Notes under the pieces: model-generated | Told to the model about the DNA's origin: nothing | The model's database searches: none | The model's input: only the letters and a program-made list of their open reading frames with translations | Shown here: piece after piece, positions 10,370-22,795 of the stretch | Layout: each line of letters begins with the position of its first letter | How positions within the stretch are numbered: position 1 is the stretch's first letter | Program-made: the position numbers and the translations under genes | Source of the DNA: Druceiella hillmani | Lineage: Eukaryota; Arthropoda; Insecta; Lepidoptera; Hepialidae | Direction: 5' to 3' | NCBI GenBank assembly: GCA_039881145.1 | Contig: JAYKKI010000023.1 | Span: forward strand, 10,350,001-10,414,000 | Length of the DNA: 64,000 nt

Positions 10370-10690
10370 TCGCCCACAATATCACTAGCAGAGCTTTATG
10401 CGATACGTATACAATACAACACTACGTCACGTAGACGTACGCGGTCCCCCGCGTACGTGATCCCCGTGCGAGCATAGTTTTTATGAGTAATTATTTAACG
10501 ATAACATCTTTATTGCGTGATGTAAACAGACGAGCTCTGTACTTGCGCGTTATCATCTCACTGTCGCAGACGTACAGCGAGAGGACAGGTGCGTGGCAGA
10601 TGTAGTGGCGCCGGGTATTCCGGAAAAGTCCGTAAAAATGTTAAGTACTCAGGTCACCGCTACCCGCATTTAAACACAATGGCAACGAGT
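10370..10690. other. GC-rich island containing a perfect hairpin
   Basis: Composition and CpG density are like the other islands. It holds a perfect inverted repeat at 10435-10458 with 10-bp arms 'acgtacgcgg' and a TCCC loop, plus 'actacgtcacgtag'-type CRE-like half sites just upstream. Candidate regulatory element. Confidence 0.4.
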
Positions 10691-11560
10691 AATTAAAATC
10701 AATATTCAAACATTTACATACGTCGCACATTGTAAAGTGTCTTTAAATTGACTTGCGGAATTAAACATGATCATGAATTAAATATTGAAAAATTATAATA
10801 AATGAATATTGATGAAAAGGTCATTACAAAGGTGAGTTGTGAGTTCAGGAACAAAAATAATTAATGTAAGTGATAATAAAAACTACTAGACAGCAAAAGT
10901 CTTGACATTTAGCCTCTCGTTAAATCCACACTGTTTTAAAAGAAATTCTTCATCAATAAATACTTCCCGCTGAAGAGTATATGAGCCGTAACCATCATAG
11001 AAACCTTCGTATAGATTACAAATATAATATTTGTTCAATAATTAATAGTTTCACTGCTATCCACGTAAATAAAGTTCATCGAAATATATAGAACTTCTGC
11101 TTTTGAAGATGATACTTTAGAAATTTAGGGTTAGCTTAACACAGCATCATCTTTAAATAAATTAATAACGGCAAGATAAATTAAAACGCTCAATACTTTC
11201 AAGTTTTGTTTTTTAAATTTAACAAAAATGGAGGTAAAATATTTGAAGGGACGTTTTGTTCGTTTTTAAATTGTAACTAGGGTGTACTTAAAATTGCAAC
11301 AAAAGTAATCTCTTCATTAAATGAAAATACGTGTGAATACATTTGATCCAACTGTTTTTTAACTATAATCATTTTGAAAGTGTGATTTAAGACTAACTAC
11401 AAAATGTATTATCATTAATTTCAATATTATAATTACTACTACCAAAGAAACAAATAATATTAATGAAGCATAGTAAATTTCGGTTGTTATTAAAACTATA
11501 CTGGTTTGTAATGAGATCGTACGTTCTATAATAAGCAATGAAAATGAAAAGCTTATAATG
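10691..11560. other. AT-rich noncoding stretch
   Basis: Nothing recognisable. Confidence 0.5.
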
Positions 11561-11581
11561 ACTTAGCAAGTCTTGCTAAGT
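11561..11581. repeat. 21-bp perfect inverted repeat with 1-base spacer
   Basis: 'acttagcaag', then t, then 'cttgctaagt'. Significance unknown. Confidence 0.9.
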
Positions 11582-11717
11582 ATGTATAAATTTATATGTA
11601 CCTAATATGATAAATGATAATAGAAATAAAACGATAATAGCATGTAAAATTTATCATATTATTTCATTTTAACGTCAACATAGTTAATGCGCTAACTTTT
11701 GCTTTATTTCTAGCTTT

Positions 11718-11765
11718 ACGTGTCTAATTAGGTCAATGGTCCCCCATTGACCTAATTAGACACGT
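11718..11765. repeat. Perfect 22-bp inverted repeat with 4-base TCCC loop
   Basis: The arms at 11718-11739 and 11744-11765 are exact reverse complements with TCCC between them. Each arm contains CTAATTAG, a palindromic homeodomain core, and an AGGTCA nuclear-receptor half site, so paired sites face each other across the axis. Perfect conservation of both arms in otherwise decayed DNA suggests either recent formation or selection on the hairpin or its binding sites. Confidence 0.95.
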
Positions 11766-12442
11766 AGACTTAACTATAAACTTGTCTGCTCGCAACATTA
11801 CACCAGCAGAAAGTCGGCACGAAGTCGCCTAAACGATTATAAAATGGCATACTGACTTATTCTGACATACACTCGAAATTTATCAATCAGCACGTGAACG
11901 ATATTTTATAGATTTTTTCATAGATTTTCTGTCTTTATCCATCATAAATAATTTTCTAATACGATCTCACTCTAATTCGTACATAAATTTTCTCCCCACC
12001 ATTCTATACTTCTACTTAACTAAAAGACGTAACATCAAAATTATGCAATTTAAACTAAACGCTGTCTATATACGGTACATATCATTAGTTTCTACATATT
12101 AATACTTTAACATTTTATTGACAGCGAGGTGATACGTCACACTCGCGTATTGATACAGTACTCCTTGATCTCAAAAGCGCCCTCTTTCTCGATACGCAGC
12201 ACAGTAGACGCCCATCACCCTCTAGCTTAAGAGTAGGTGAATTAAAAACAATCTGGTTCTATAATAGTAGTGTACCCGTCATTAAAGCCATTATTATATT
12301 AACGAACAAATTTTAATTAGACTCATATATAGGTCACGATATGTACAAACTTTTACCTATCCGTACTTTATTTACCTTACTTTAGTTATTATTTTGACCC
12401 TATAGATACGGGTCAAAAAATTATTTATTCACATGTATTTTC

Positions 12443-12494
<52 letters not shown>

Positions 12495-13109
12495 TAAACA
12501 CACGAGTGGAACAAGCATAAGCGTTCAAACACTTCTACACGTTTAAAGGCTTCCGTATATACTATGTAGGTTTACAATTGTTATATCTACTACAAAGTAT
12601 TTGCAGATATTAATGTTATTTCACTGTAAAAATATTATGCCTTTCGTGGACGTAAAAATATCTCAAAATAAGCTTAAGTTACTACTATGGATTTCTCAAA
12701 ATTACCTTAGTTTGTTTAGTCATAACTTTTTTATAGTAATTTATATTTAGCCCCCTTTGGTATTTGTTCTTTAAATACAAGATACGAGAAGTATTATAGC
12801 CGAATTACAGCGTTCTACGTAATAGAACTTTTAATATAAACCTGTTAACAAAATGGGTCTAAAATGCTCAATTACTTTTTCAACAACACTTTATATGCCT
12901 TTGTAGAAATAATTTTTTTCAGTGCCACTTTACATGTACTTTTACATATACGGTCCCGCGAACTACCAATTTAAGAACCATTCTTTTGTGCCAAGCAAAT
13001 ATATTATATGCGAATTGCCATTTTCTATTTTATTTCCTTAGAAGATACAGAGAGATGAAAAGACAGACGGATGAACGGAAGGATATAGACGGTAAAAAGG
13101 CGTTATAAC
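11766..13109. other. AT-rich noncoding stretch with a weak GC patch
   Basis: A modest GC-richer patch with CpG lies at about 12120-12240, and a microsatellite at 12444-12494. No gene recognised. Confidence 0.45.
12444..12494. repeat. (TA)n(CA)n microsatellite
   Basis: About 20 TA units run directly into five CA units. Confidence 0.97.
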
Positions 13110-13480
13110 AACAATATGGTTCCGCTCGGTCCGTAGGAACGCCTGTCCGAGAAGTGACACTTTCCTGCTACCAGGCCACAACTCGGCAAGTTACCACTTC
13201 GCGGACGCAACTAGTCAAAGGCGAGAGCCATAAGAGGCGGCGCGCAATTTATCGGTTGTCAGAAGCGTGCGCGACGTGCCGCGAGTACAAACCGCAGCGC
13301 GCCGCTGCGTATATAATTCCGCTTTATAAGCCGCTACAAGCATGCGTTTTATTGCTAACGAAACGTCTGAGAATTTGTTCAGCCGAGCGGAAATGCTAAG
13401 AGCCACTATTAGTGCCATTGTGCACTTCCAAACCGACCGCATTTGTTTCGCGGGACGAAAGGACGAAATATTTTTAATAT
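13110..13480. other. GC-rich island with a TATATAA motif
   Basis: A CpG-rich block (13120-13450) with 'gcgtatataattccgc' at about 13308. The TATATAA motif in GC-rich context could be a core promoter, but I see no supported exon next to it. ORFs on both strands (13154-13399 and 13215-13442) are products of low stop density in GC-rich DNA. Confidence 0.35.
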
Positions 13481-13919
13481 TCGTGACTTTTAATGTGTGA
13501 TGTTAATTATACTCAAAATTGTTTAAAAAAATACATATACTTATACAACATCCATACGTCAAATCACATGTAGGCGTGAACCCAATACCTGGTTCCAATT
13601 TTGTGTGTTACGGCGTAGAGAAGAAGCTAACTTCTACGCAACCACTGGAATATTCATCATTTACATCGAAATGTTTCCAAGCTATCCCGTAAATTTAGAC
13701 TTCAACTTAAAGAATATCATTGAAATATTACATTAAACATAATTACAGTTTTAAATCAGACGGTTATTAAAACGAAAACCTAATTTAATCTATTCAATTG
13801 ATTCGATTCATCTGTATTTAATATAGCAGATTCACAGTAAACTTCCCTAACACCACTCACACTGACATCCGTTTCCACTAATGCAAGTTACAAACTTTGC
13901 TACAATTGAACAAGATAAG
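13481..13919. other. AT-rich noncoding stretch
   Basis: No supported feature. Confidence 0.45.
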
Positions 13920-14179
13920 TTACACCAACCCGATCGCTCAATATTACTAAACGCAATACGGGCCAAACGAGTCAGCTAACCGGTAAATAAATCTTGTTAA
14001 AATACTCCGCCCGACGCGAAAAAAATAAGCGAAGTGGCCAACAGCGGCGCGAGTGTTGCCTAAATTAATTAATACAGACATAAATCCAATTAAATTCGTA
14101 CACATAGAGATATTTAATTCATGATAATGCATATTCGTGGAAGCGTAAAGAGATACAAAAAGGCGCACAGCGACTAGCG
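13920..14179. promoter_or_regulatory. GC-richer block upstream of a putative first exon
   Basis: The stretch becomes progressively GC-richer towards 14160-14220. It lies directly before a segment that looks like an insect 5' leader ending in a splice donor. A promoter role is inferred from position only; no TATA box is evident. Confidence 0.25.
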
Positions 14180-14276
14180 CTCGGCACCAGGCGAGACGGA
14201 ATTTACGTCCGAACAGTGAGGTGGTCGCGTACAGTTAGCGGAACTGAAAGCGATGTGGTTAACGTCGAGTGAAAAG
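14180..14276 (+). other. Putative first exon ending at a splice donor
   Basis: A leader-like sequence contains initiator-like CAGT elements (14212-14235) and an ATG at 14253-14255. The ATG opens eight codons (MWLTSSEK) and the segment ends exactly at a consensus donor, 'gaaaag' followed by 'gtaagcg' (GT at 14277). Reading on, the frame meets a stop soon after the donor, as expected for an intron. The upstream boundary is a guess. If real, this is an alternative first exon of a plus-strand gene whose next exon is far downstream; the donor is phase 0. No transcript evidence is available here. Confidence 0.3.
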
Positions 14277-15424
14277 GTAAGCGATAAATCGGCATTTATT
14301 TAGACCGAAAAAAAGAGGTGGTACCATATACCATTTTATTATAGACAGGTCCGGACGGCGACGCAAAATAAAGTAGGTACCTGTAAGCATTAAGATACTG
14401 CGGTAGTAGCAACAACGAAAATTCGAAAACAAATATTAACCAAATTCATCATTCAAAAGCGCTTCTTCCATCTTACGAGCGTCGTGATTTTTCTTCTGGC
14501 GCTTTTTACAATACTGTAACCTTACTTATTTGTTTCGTTATTTACTTTGATATCTCGATATCAATTTTGCAGCTGATTTTTTTATTTTCCATAAAGTACC
14601 CGAGTGACAGAGATAACTTGTGTAAACCTTATTTATAAAATTCGGGTGATAGAGATAACTTGTGTAAACTGTATTTATAAAAATAGATTTAGATTTAGCG
14701 ACCCATACTTATATACCAAAAATACAACTTTCTTTTTGGTGTAATTTTATTAATTATTGAACAAAAAAAACATAATACTGCCTTGTCGACTTATATTCCA
14801 CCCATCCCATAAGAGATATGCATATTGATTAAAATTACGCTAAATATGAGATCAGAACAAGAAAACAATTTATTTTTTCATGTCATGTCCCGTTTATTTT
14901 TTCTGCTTTGATCTTCTCGAAACTTTCTATGGTAATTAAATATGAGTTTGAAAATATAAGAATTCAACTTTATCTGTAGAAAATCTTTATATTTTACCTA
15001 CCCACAAATATTATTCACAGTTTTAGTGTTTATAAACTAGTAAGTCTATGAATCATTGACATTATTTGAAAATTTTAAAAAAATTGAAGGAATTCAAAAT
15101 CTACACTGTTCATAATTAGAATCACTATTCTATAATATATTTAAAGTATAATAACAATTTATTTATAATCAGATTTTATTAAGCAAAATGTATCAAACTG
15201 GACATTGCTATCTAATCACCTTATTAATAAGACATACATGATATGCCACCACCTGTCTATCCATGCAACAATGGATTGACAAACATCAACCCGAACAGTC
15301 AAACACTACCCGAACAGACAAACATCAACCTTCGATTCGTGCGCACATTATTAATTCCAAAACTTACGCACCACCCGGTAAGATTTGATAAATCAATACA
15401 CAACCAACGACAAACCAGCAAAAG
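14277..15424. other. AT-rich noncoding stretch with a small duplication
   Basis: A 42-bp direct duplication lies at 14601-14682, with 'agagataacttgtgtaaac' in both copies. A 64-codon ORF at 15243-15437 contains repeated 'gaacag.caaaca' units and is not convincing. Confidence 0.45.
14601..14682. repeat. Two-copy tandem duplication, 42 bp
   Basis: 'cgagtgacagagataacttg' recurs 42 bases later as 'cgggtgatagagataacttg', and both copies continue with matching sequence. Confidence 0.9.
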
Positions 15425-15680
15425 CCTAGTTAACTAGTTCGTTATAAGTAATAAACTCGTTAGTAGATCGCGGAGCGAACGTATCGCACCTCACCCCGGC
15501 CGACACTCGTGTTTACATAATGCAATTAACACTGCAAGCATCTACATGCATTACTGCAACGCCCGTGCGCTTTACCCACTCATATCCACTTACATAATTA
15601 ATGCATGGATTATTTCCACGCAACGATGCATCGACTGCGGAATGGTAAACAATACGAGAGGGGAACTCCGTTCCGACATT
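15425..15680. other. GC-richer island with repeated ATGCAT/TGCATT motifs
   Basis: Includes 'gcggagcgaacgtatcgca' and a cluster of TGCAATTAA, TACATGCATTA and TAATGCATGGATT motifs (15520-15620). The latter resemble octamer/homeodomain sites. Candidate enhancer. Confidence 0.3.
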
Positions 15681-17089
15681 ACATTTTGATTATGCGACTT
15701 AGATTAAAATTTACGATTATTGCATTATTAATGGTATCACTGAAATTATTAAAGCAACAGGAATTTTAATTTCTTTAACACGGTTCCGATTTTCTTTGGG
15801 GTCAAACCGGATTAATATTTTCTTCTTCCTCCAGCGTCCTATTTAATCGCGTCCTATTTATTGCTTCAACGAACGCAATATAACTTACATACGTACATTC
15901 GATATACGTATATGAAATGTCCTGCCTACGAAAACGAGGTATTCCCTAGGTCACATGATTCATGAACTGACGTGAAGTTTTAGATATAAGCTTAATGATA
16001 GATGAATAAATCACATTATCGTTGCAAAAGCATCACATAAAACCAGTAAATATTTAATGCAACTACAAAGTTTAATTAATGAAATTTAAATACACGTATG
16101 TGTATTTATGAAATGCGATTGTCATAACACGTTTCACAGGAAAGAAGGGTGACATCGGTCTGAATGCACCATATTTGTTAAAAAGACTGTATATTTTAAA
16201 TCCACCCTCTAAGGTGTTTAAAAAAATATTTCGGGAATAAAAGTACTTAGAGATTGAGAAAATAATACAATGATACACTAAAGACAAAGTAGGGTGAAAT
16301 CATCCCTAACTCCTTAGGCAGAAGGGCAATGAGTCACCGCATGACACCACGATTGTGGGTGTCAACGACTGTACTGTATTGTTTTTGTAATTTTGCTTTT
16401 AATAAAATACTATGTGCTTTTTACAGTAATATCACAGTTGCGTTGACATCACTATTCAGCTACGGTTCTGGCAATAAACAGTCGAAATAACACTGTGAAC
16501 TTAGCTAGTTTATTTACAAAATTTCACTGCAAAAATTGAAATCAAAGTAATTTATTTTTGATTGTGTACTTATTTTGACGAATGTAATTATAGGCTTATT
16601 TGTCGAACGACAAAGCGCTGAAATATAGGTAATTAAAAATAAAAACGGAACCGTACTTGGGGATGTAAATTTTTTTTTCACAGAACTCATCGAAAATCGT
16701 TTAAATTGCAATCGAATATGAATAGTTATGTTTTTGGTATTATGCTTCTTTCTCGAGAAATATGATCTACAAAAAGGATAATAGTGACTCTCCTTCGATG
16801 GAAGTACTACGTACCGCTAATGTTTAAAATTGTAAAAGTATCCAAGTGTGTATGAAACCTTCGCCGTATAACTTCTACTCTTACTTAACAGGTATATTTA
16901 TTAACAGATCGACTCGAAGACATCCTGTTTTTCAATCCATGTTTCGCATAAATCAAATTCGTATTAAGAACTTTAATACTAACGCAATAATTCTTACAAA
17001 CCAGATGAGATTCAAGCTATTCAACAAAATCGAAAAAAATCCAAGCAGTTCTTTATTTACAGCATTAAACAGGCAATATCACGACAATT
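15681..17089. other. AT-rich noncoding stretch
   Basis: An 86-codon plus-strand ORF from the ATG at 16852 to 17112 is lysine- and asparagine-rich and runs into the next island. I see no splice site or motif to support it. Confidence 0.4.
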
Positions 17090-17450
17090 TATATTCCGCC
17101 CGCCCGGCGTAGAGGTAATAAATAACACGAAAAAGACCAGGAGCGAACAAAAAAGGGCACAGACGTAAGGTAATTCCATTCCGCGACGACCCGTCCCATC
17201 AAAGCAATCATTTATTTATTTATGGAGTCCGCTCACTCGTAAAGGTAATAACATCCGCTTACGCATCGATGATCAATGAAACATGCCGGCCCATCGCCAG
17301 TCCTTTGTCTATTACCTAGCAGATATCGTTTTATCGGGGAGCCGAGACTGAGAGGAAAATTGTCTGTTCCGATTCGTATCGGAAGTGTCAATTTTCCCAA
17401 CAATTTCCGCAAGATGAACGGCACATTACTACTGTAGACAGAGAGGAGAA
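17090..17450. other. GC-richer island, candidate regulatory element
   Basis: Contains CpG-rich segments and an inverted arrangement of 'gagtccgctcactcg' and 'cgattcgtatcgga'-type sequence. No coding-like frame. Confidence 0.3.
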
Positions 17451-17939
17451 CTTAATTAAGGTTAGACGATAGCTATCGTATATTACTGGTAAAAAACAAA
17501 GAAAACTGGCAAAGTTTGGCTTCCAATCCGCTTTCTAGTTTATTTCTATATCGCTATTATTGTCTTAAAACTTCCAATTTGCTGTCAAATTATATATGCA
17601 CCATGGGTCTTATAAAGTACGACGGATTCTATCACACAACCTTTTCGCTACCATATATATTTAACGATACAACGGAATCAATGAAATTGATCAGTTATAT
17701 TCTATAGAAACTTTGTTTAATTTTCATAAAAAACGATACGCGATATGTTTTTGCTTGCAACACGACTAATTGAATCAATACATCAGTTAAAGAAAATCTC
17801 ATATTTCGATGAAAACAATCTAACCATAACCCATGACATAAGATATTCAGTGTGATAACAATCACATTAATCAAAACGCGCGACGCAAACTCCGAGCTAA
17901 TCAAAAGGCAGCGCCAAAAGGTACATAACACAATGTACA
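17451..17939. other. AT-rich noncoding stretch
   Basis: No supported feature. Confidence 0.45.
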
Positions 17940-18110
17940 CACGCAAACACGGCAGATCTCGCTAAACGACCCTCGCATTAAAGATAAAGCCTTAAGTAAA
18001 TAAAAAGGCTAAACGACAAAGCCTCGAATTGGCCGTGCGGCGTCTAGCTCCTTTCCTACACATACGAGAGTAGGGGAGAGGCGGCGTGGGGGGGATACAC
18101 GATGAAAGGA
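17940..18110. other. Small GC-richer island
   Basis: CpG-richer patch ending in a G-rich run at about 18070-18100. Nothing further recognised. Confidence 0.25.
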
Positions 18111-18127
18111 ACTAATATTCTACTTAC

Positions 18128-18380
18128 ACTAGTTGCTGAAAAAAGGAATTGCACACTTGGTAAAATCGAGGTCCAATAATCTTTATTTCCTGGCTTTCGA
18201 TTTTCAGTATCAACATGAATCTGACATTTGTGGGGAAGTTTTTGCCTAAGAATAGTACCCAAGATTTTGAAATAATAATCACAATTTATCGCTAGCATAC
18301 AATCAGTAAAATATAAAAGAGTTAAGGGCAAGTTCTTTTGATGATTTTTCAATTTTGCATTGTACAATACTCGCTCCAAT
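18128..18380 (-). other. Putative coding exon, 253 nt, unidentified
   Basis: On the minus strand an open frame of 84 codons runs between a possible acceptor ('gtgcacttcag', AG at 18382-18381) and a very good donor ('actagt' followed by 'gtaagtag', GT at 18127-18126). The translated part is protein-like, for example NHQKNLPLTLLYFTDCML, HVDTENRKPGNKDYW and SVQFLF. The acceptor has only a weak pyrimidine tract, and a frame of this length can occur by chance in this AT-rich window. If real it is an internal exon of a minus-strand gene, starting with the last base of a codon and ending in phase 0. No family recognised. Confidence 0.3.
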
Positions 18381-19129
18381 CTGAAGTGCACCGATTTTGA
18401 AATCTGGTTTCATTCTTAATTGTTAACTGCTATCATTTGTTACTTATACACTAAGCCTTTTATAGACTTGGTAAATATATTAGAAACTCAATCTGATGCA
18501 ATCTAATATTAAAATTGCAATATGAAATTATTAAACAAAAAATCGATTTGTGTTGAATGTCAATGCAGCTATAAATATTATCGAACATAGCACAAAATAC
18601 AAACTCAGCGCTACAGGATTGACCTTTTTACAAACAGGATATTACGTACATACATTTTAGTGGCATTTTCGGAATCTCGCAATGCCGTTTATTTTGATCA
18701 ATGTGTCAAACATAAATTATTTTCATTGAATTATTTTTATATTTAAAAATCCTTAAAAAATTATAAATACTCTACATTATCAACCCACGGTACCGTGATA
18801 GATACTAAATGATGAAATTTTGTTATATTTATTTGTCGTTATCATTATTTCCTGAGCGGATGCGTAACGACTGTATTCGTAAAATAACGTTATGGTTAAT
18901 TTCGCAATCATTATGGCATACGGACTGTATTCGTAAAATAATGTTATGGTTAATTCAAGTTCTACTTTTGTTTTACATGTGCATGGCGAATATCAATATC
19001 ATAAAATTATAAATAACAACTTGTCCAAGATATACGATTAATAGAGTGGAATGAGCAATATTTAAATTAACTAAATAAACCAAATAAATTTATAACCGAA
19101 AATCAAATAAATTTAATATTCTCTTAATA
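18381..19129. other. AT-rich noncoding stretch with a 54-bp duplication
   Basis: 'ctgtattcgtaaaataa' followed by 'gttatggttaatt' occurs at 18871 and again at 18925. No gene. Confidence 0.5.
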
Positions 19130-19460
19130 ACCCATTTACCCTTCCTTTCCCCCGCGCGTGGACGGTGACGTCGCCGACACGACATTCACAGACGGTGCGA
19201 CAGGTCTCGTATAGTGGCCGACAAGCACTCGGTTGGGAGTCGCTCCGGCAATCTCGGCTCATCTGTCGTCCCGACACGCGCGCGGTGACTCGCCAATCTT
19301 GTGTAGGACACTCGCCCGCATTATTTTTATAACGTACGGCGTGCGCACCTCTCGAGCGGCCGGCGAGGATTACGATATCGTGTGCCTTTATTCGTTGTCA
19401 ACCGGCCCGGGTAGCGCGGTTCTACCTAAATTGACATATATAAGGTTCTGTTTCTTTGTG
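19130..19460. other. GC-rich island, candidate promoter or enhancer
   Basis: A strongly CpG-rich block ends at 'gacatatataaggttctg' (about 19434), a TATA-like motif at its right edge. The long frame on the plus strand (19233-19529) reflects lack of stops in GC-rich DNA and runs out into AT-rich sequence. Confidence 0.35.
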
Positions 19461-20429
19461 TTGTGTGAGACGAGAGATGTTTTACGGGAAAAATATGACT
19501 TTCATTTTACGCACGTGTGTACAAGATAATATTACTTCAATATAACTAATATAAGTAATGACTAACATGAAAACGAGTATACTCATAGACTTTATATAGT
19601 TTTCGAAAGTTGAATGGGGTCTCGTCAAGAAAAGAAAGTCGACAATTTTTAATACATTTGTTTCTATTTTATGCCACTGTAATAAAATAAACAAAGTACC
19701 ACAACTAGGTAAATTAAGTTTCGGGGTTTTAAACATGGAAAATCATATTTCTCTAATTTTAACATATAATTATTGTTCAAATTGCATCTACTTTCACCAA
19801 GTGACACCGAAAAGAAAATTCCTAATAAAAAAATCTATCGATACATTTCGAAACAAAAGATTGGACTATAAGTACGTGTTTTTATAACAGCAGACGCTTA
19901 CTACGACCAATGAATGAGGTACAAGTGTTCATATCAGCTTAAGTGTACAACGTACCATAACTTTTAGTAAACAATCAGATACACAACTTTTTTAAATTTT
20001 GCTTAAGTGTCCTATAGCCAATGGTTAAATTTATCCTAATGTAAATATTAGAGAATCGAAGATATTTTGTTTATCGGTATCGATGTGTTGATTTACATAA
20101 AATATATTTAACGTTATATTTTTTATAACAAAAGCGCTAAACAAACTCACAATACAAACAATCTCCTCCATGAAATAAAGATGAACACATTTAGCAAACT
20201 TGCTTTCCCAATCTCTATACGGAAAGTAATTAATTTAATCAGTTTATTCCAAATAATTTTAAAATGTATTCAATTAAATATTAGAATTTAAGTCTCTAGA
20301 GTCACTACATAGCTTATAATCTTACCTATTCTTATTAACAAAATAAAGATATGCCTTATAAAAACAATACACACTTACTCCTCGTTTAAGAAGTCTGAAA
20401 AATATTGCATAAAAACATCAAAATTCTCC
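19461..20429. other. AT-rich noncoding stretch
   Basis: No supported feature. Confidence 0.5.
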
Positions 20430-20780
20430 TTCGAACCAGTTCGTCAGGTGACGAAGTGTACTTCGCACAGCGGTCCCCCCCCCCACATCTAACCGACAGC
20501 AACCGCCGTCGTCAATTAAGAAAACCATCCGCATTCATTACGCGCGCGGCGCTCAGCGAAGCCCTCCGGCCGATATTACAGCTGCGACGCTTAAAAAATT
20601 GCCACTCCGGCACCGGAGCGACGCCGTAATTGATTCAATTCATTAGAGCCGGCGCCGGGCGCCGCGGCCGTCGGCGGCGATACGCCGCCCGCTCGCCCGC
20701 TACGTCATCCATAGTGATGAGACGTCGCGCGCTCGCCCGTGAAAATGATCAACTCTGCACTAATGACGGGTAATCAGGGA
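20430..20780. other. GC-rich island with CRE/homeodomain-like motifs
   Basis: One of the sharpest islands. It contains 'cgtaattgattcaattcatt', a run of CG-rich sequence at 20640-20700, and TACGTCATCC close to GAGACGTC (20700-20730), which resemble CREB/ATF sites. Candidate conserved regulatory element. Confidence 0.4.
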
Positions 20781-21559
20781 GACGTTCGCGAAAATTGCTA
20801 AGAAACGCTACAAAACGCTAGAATTATTTATGGCGAAAAGCTTATTCTACAGCTCCTTATTCTGCTAGAAGCAATGACGATGAAATAAGGTCGATTTGTT
20901 TTATAAACGAGCAAAAAACTGTGTCGGTGAACTGTAAACTCACATTCGTTACTATTGGTATCGGTTTTTTTTCGTCACGCTCAAATACAGAAACAAACTA
21001 AGTCATGTCGTTTACGGTGGTTGGTTTTCTAAACAACTTGTTCGTTAAGTGCATAAAAACACACTTGTCTAGATTTGATATGCGTGACTTACATATAAGT
21101 TAAAAGTGTGGATGATGTCTCGGAACCGCTTTTATTACTTATGTACGTGTATAAAACTTGATTCTATTTTGAACACGTTTTAACCACCAAATGAGAAACA
21201 TGTTAAGTTTTGAGAACACTTAAATATTCAGTTTCTAACTGCGATAAATTTATTTTTAATTGTGGTTTCTATTTAACGTAAGTATCGGAAAAAATTCATT
21301 AGTGATCGTGGAATATAGGAGTTGAATTTACTGCGACACGATCATTTTGCCATTATCTTCTATATATGTAGGGAATTTTCACCGAAACAGAAGATCGAGA
21401 AATGAGAGGCAATGACGAAGAACCAGACAGCATCCGGCACTTTTCATGGGTATCATTGTGATATAAATACTGACGTCGTTAAGCAAAGATCAAGGATCTT
21501 CTAGTGGAGTACAAAACAAAAAATGACCAAGTACCTATTAGAACACGCATAAAAGTAGG
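20781..21559. other. AT-rich noncoding stretch
   Basis: No supported feature. Confidence 0.45.
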
Positions 21560-22450
21560 GTTCCGTTAGTTGTCTATATATCCTTAAATTGTTAATGAAA
21601 ATCGAAATAATTTTATTTGAAAATTCTAACTAAATGCTACCATCTAGAATTTTTTCGATTTTTTTAAATACATTAGAGGAGCTGCCATATTGCGCATCAC
21701 TTTGAAGCATTATATTTCACAAACAGAGCGTAAAAAGAAAAAAAAAACCTAACAAACACGAATAAAATTCGCACTACAGGGTTTCTGTACACAATTAAAT
21801 ACTTAAAAAAATTAAGGACACATAGTATTTCTGATTTAACTGTTTACAAATATTGATTTCTCACAACGTAAACGTGCTATTATTTTGCACAATCGTAAAA
21901 ATAAACTATTTACAAAAATGTATAATTACACTTAGAATTATAAATCGTTGACATTTGGATTTTCCCTTTACTTGTGCTACAAGACCTCTCATTATGCCGA
22001 CTTTCACAACGTAAATATATTGCCTGCTATAATTTTCACAATCGTAAAAATAAACTATTTATAAAAATGTATAATTACACGTAGAATTATAAATCGTTGA
22101 CATTTGAATTTTTCCCTTTACTTGTGCTATAAGACCTCTCATTATGCCGACTTTCAAGATTGTAGATCCAGAAGAACCCGAATAGATTATAATGATCAGC
22201 ACGTAAGACTATTGTATTAATAAAAATAGGCTTTCAAGGGCCATATCTTTTTTTGGCGTGAACCGTAAAACTTGGAATTTAAGGAAATGTAAGGTCTTAA
22301 GTATATGATATTAATTTCAAATAGATATCTCAAGTCACCTTTGCGAAAACTGATTTTGACAGACCAGACCGACGATCGAACGAAGGAACAGATAACCAAG
22401 TGATCCTATAAGGGTTCCGTTTTACATCGTGCGGGATGGAACCCTTAAAA
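21560..22450 (-). mobile_element. Interspersed repeat copy with a 149-bp internal duplication
   Basis: The left end is 'tagggttccgttagttgtct'. The right end contains 'gatcctataagggttccgtt' and a second 'ggaaccctta', the hallmarks of this lepidopteran repeat. Inside, 'acaatcgtaaaaataaacta' and 'acttgtgctayaagacctct' each occur twice, 149 bp apart (about 21855-22155). The latter segment is the same one amplified into the 24-bp array at 45.9 kb. No coding capacity, so it is non-autonomous or a fragment. Confidence 0.7.
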
Positions 22451-22671
22451 TGGAACCTCAATTTTCTTTTAAAGTACTTGTTCAATGACACTCAATAGGA
22501 CGTGTGAAAAACGGACGGACGTGCGGAAATTTTGAAAAAAATATTTATTACGAAAGCCTAAAAAAATTCGGCCTGAGAAACTGGAAGAAATCGTGGTCAC
22601 CCAGTTCGAAGTGTTATAATAAAAAAGTGTGTTTTCAATAAATACAAAATTTGGCTTCATATCACACCGTA

Positions 22672-22673
<2 letters not shown>
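22451..22673. other. Flank of the repeat, noncoding
   Basis: Contains 'acttgttcaatgacactcaa', related to the 'cctgttcaacgataccctac' block of copies at 43.2 and 60.4 kb, so it is probably a fragment of the same family. Confidence 0.4.
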
Positions 22674-22703
<30 letters not shown>

Positions 22704-22722
22704 CACATATTTACACATATAC

Positions 22723-22793
<71 letters not shown>
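22674..22793. repeat. (TA)n microsatellite, about 120 bp
   Basis: An imperfect TA/CA mixture becomes a pure TA run of about 60 bp. The Ile-Tyr repeat ORFs on both strands here are artefacts of it. Confidence 0.98.
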
Positions 22794-22795
<2 letters not shown>

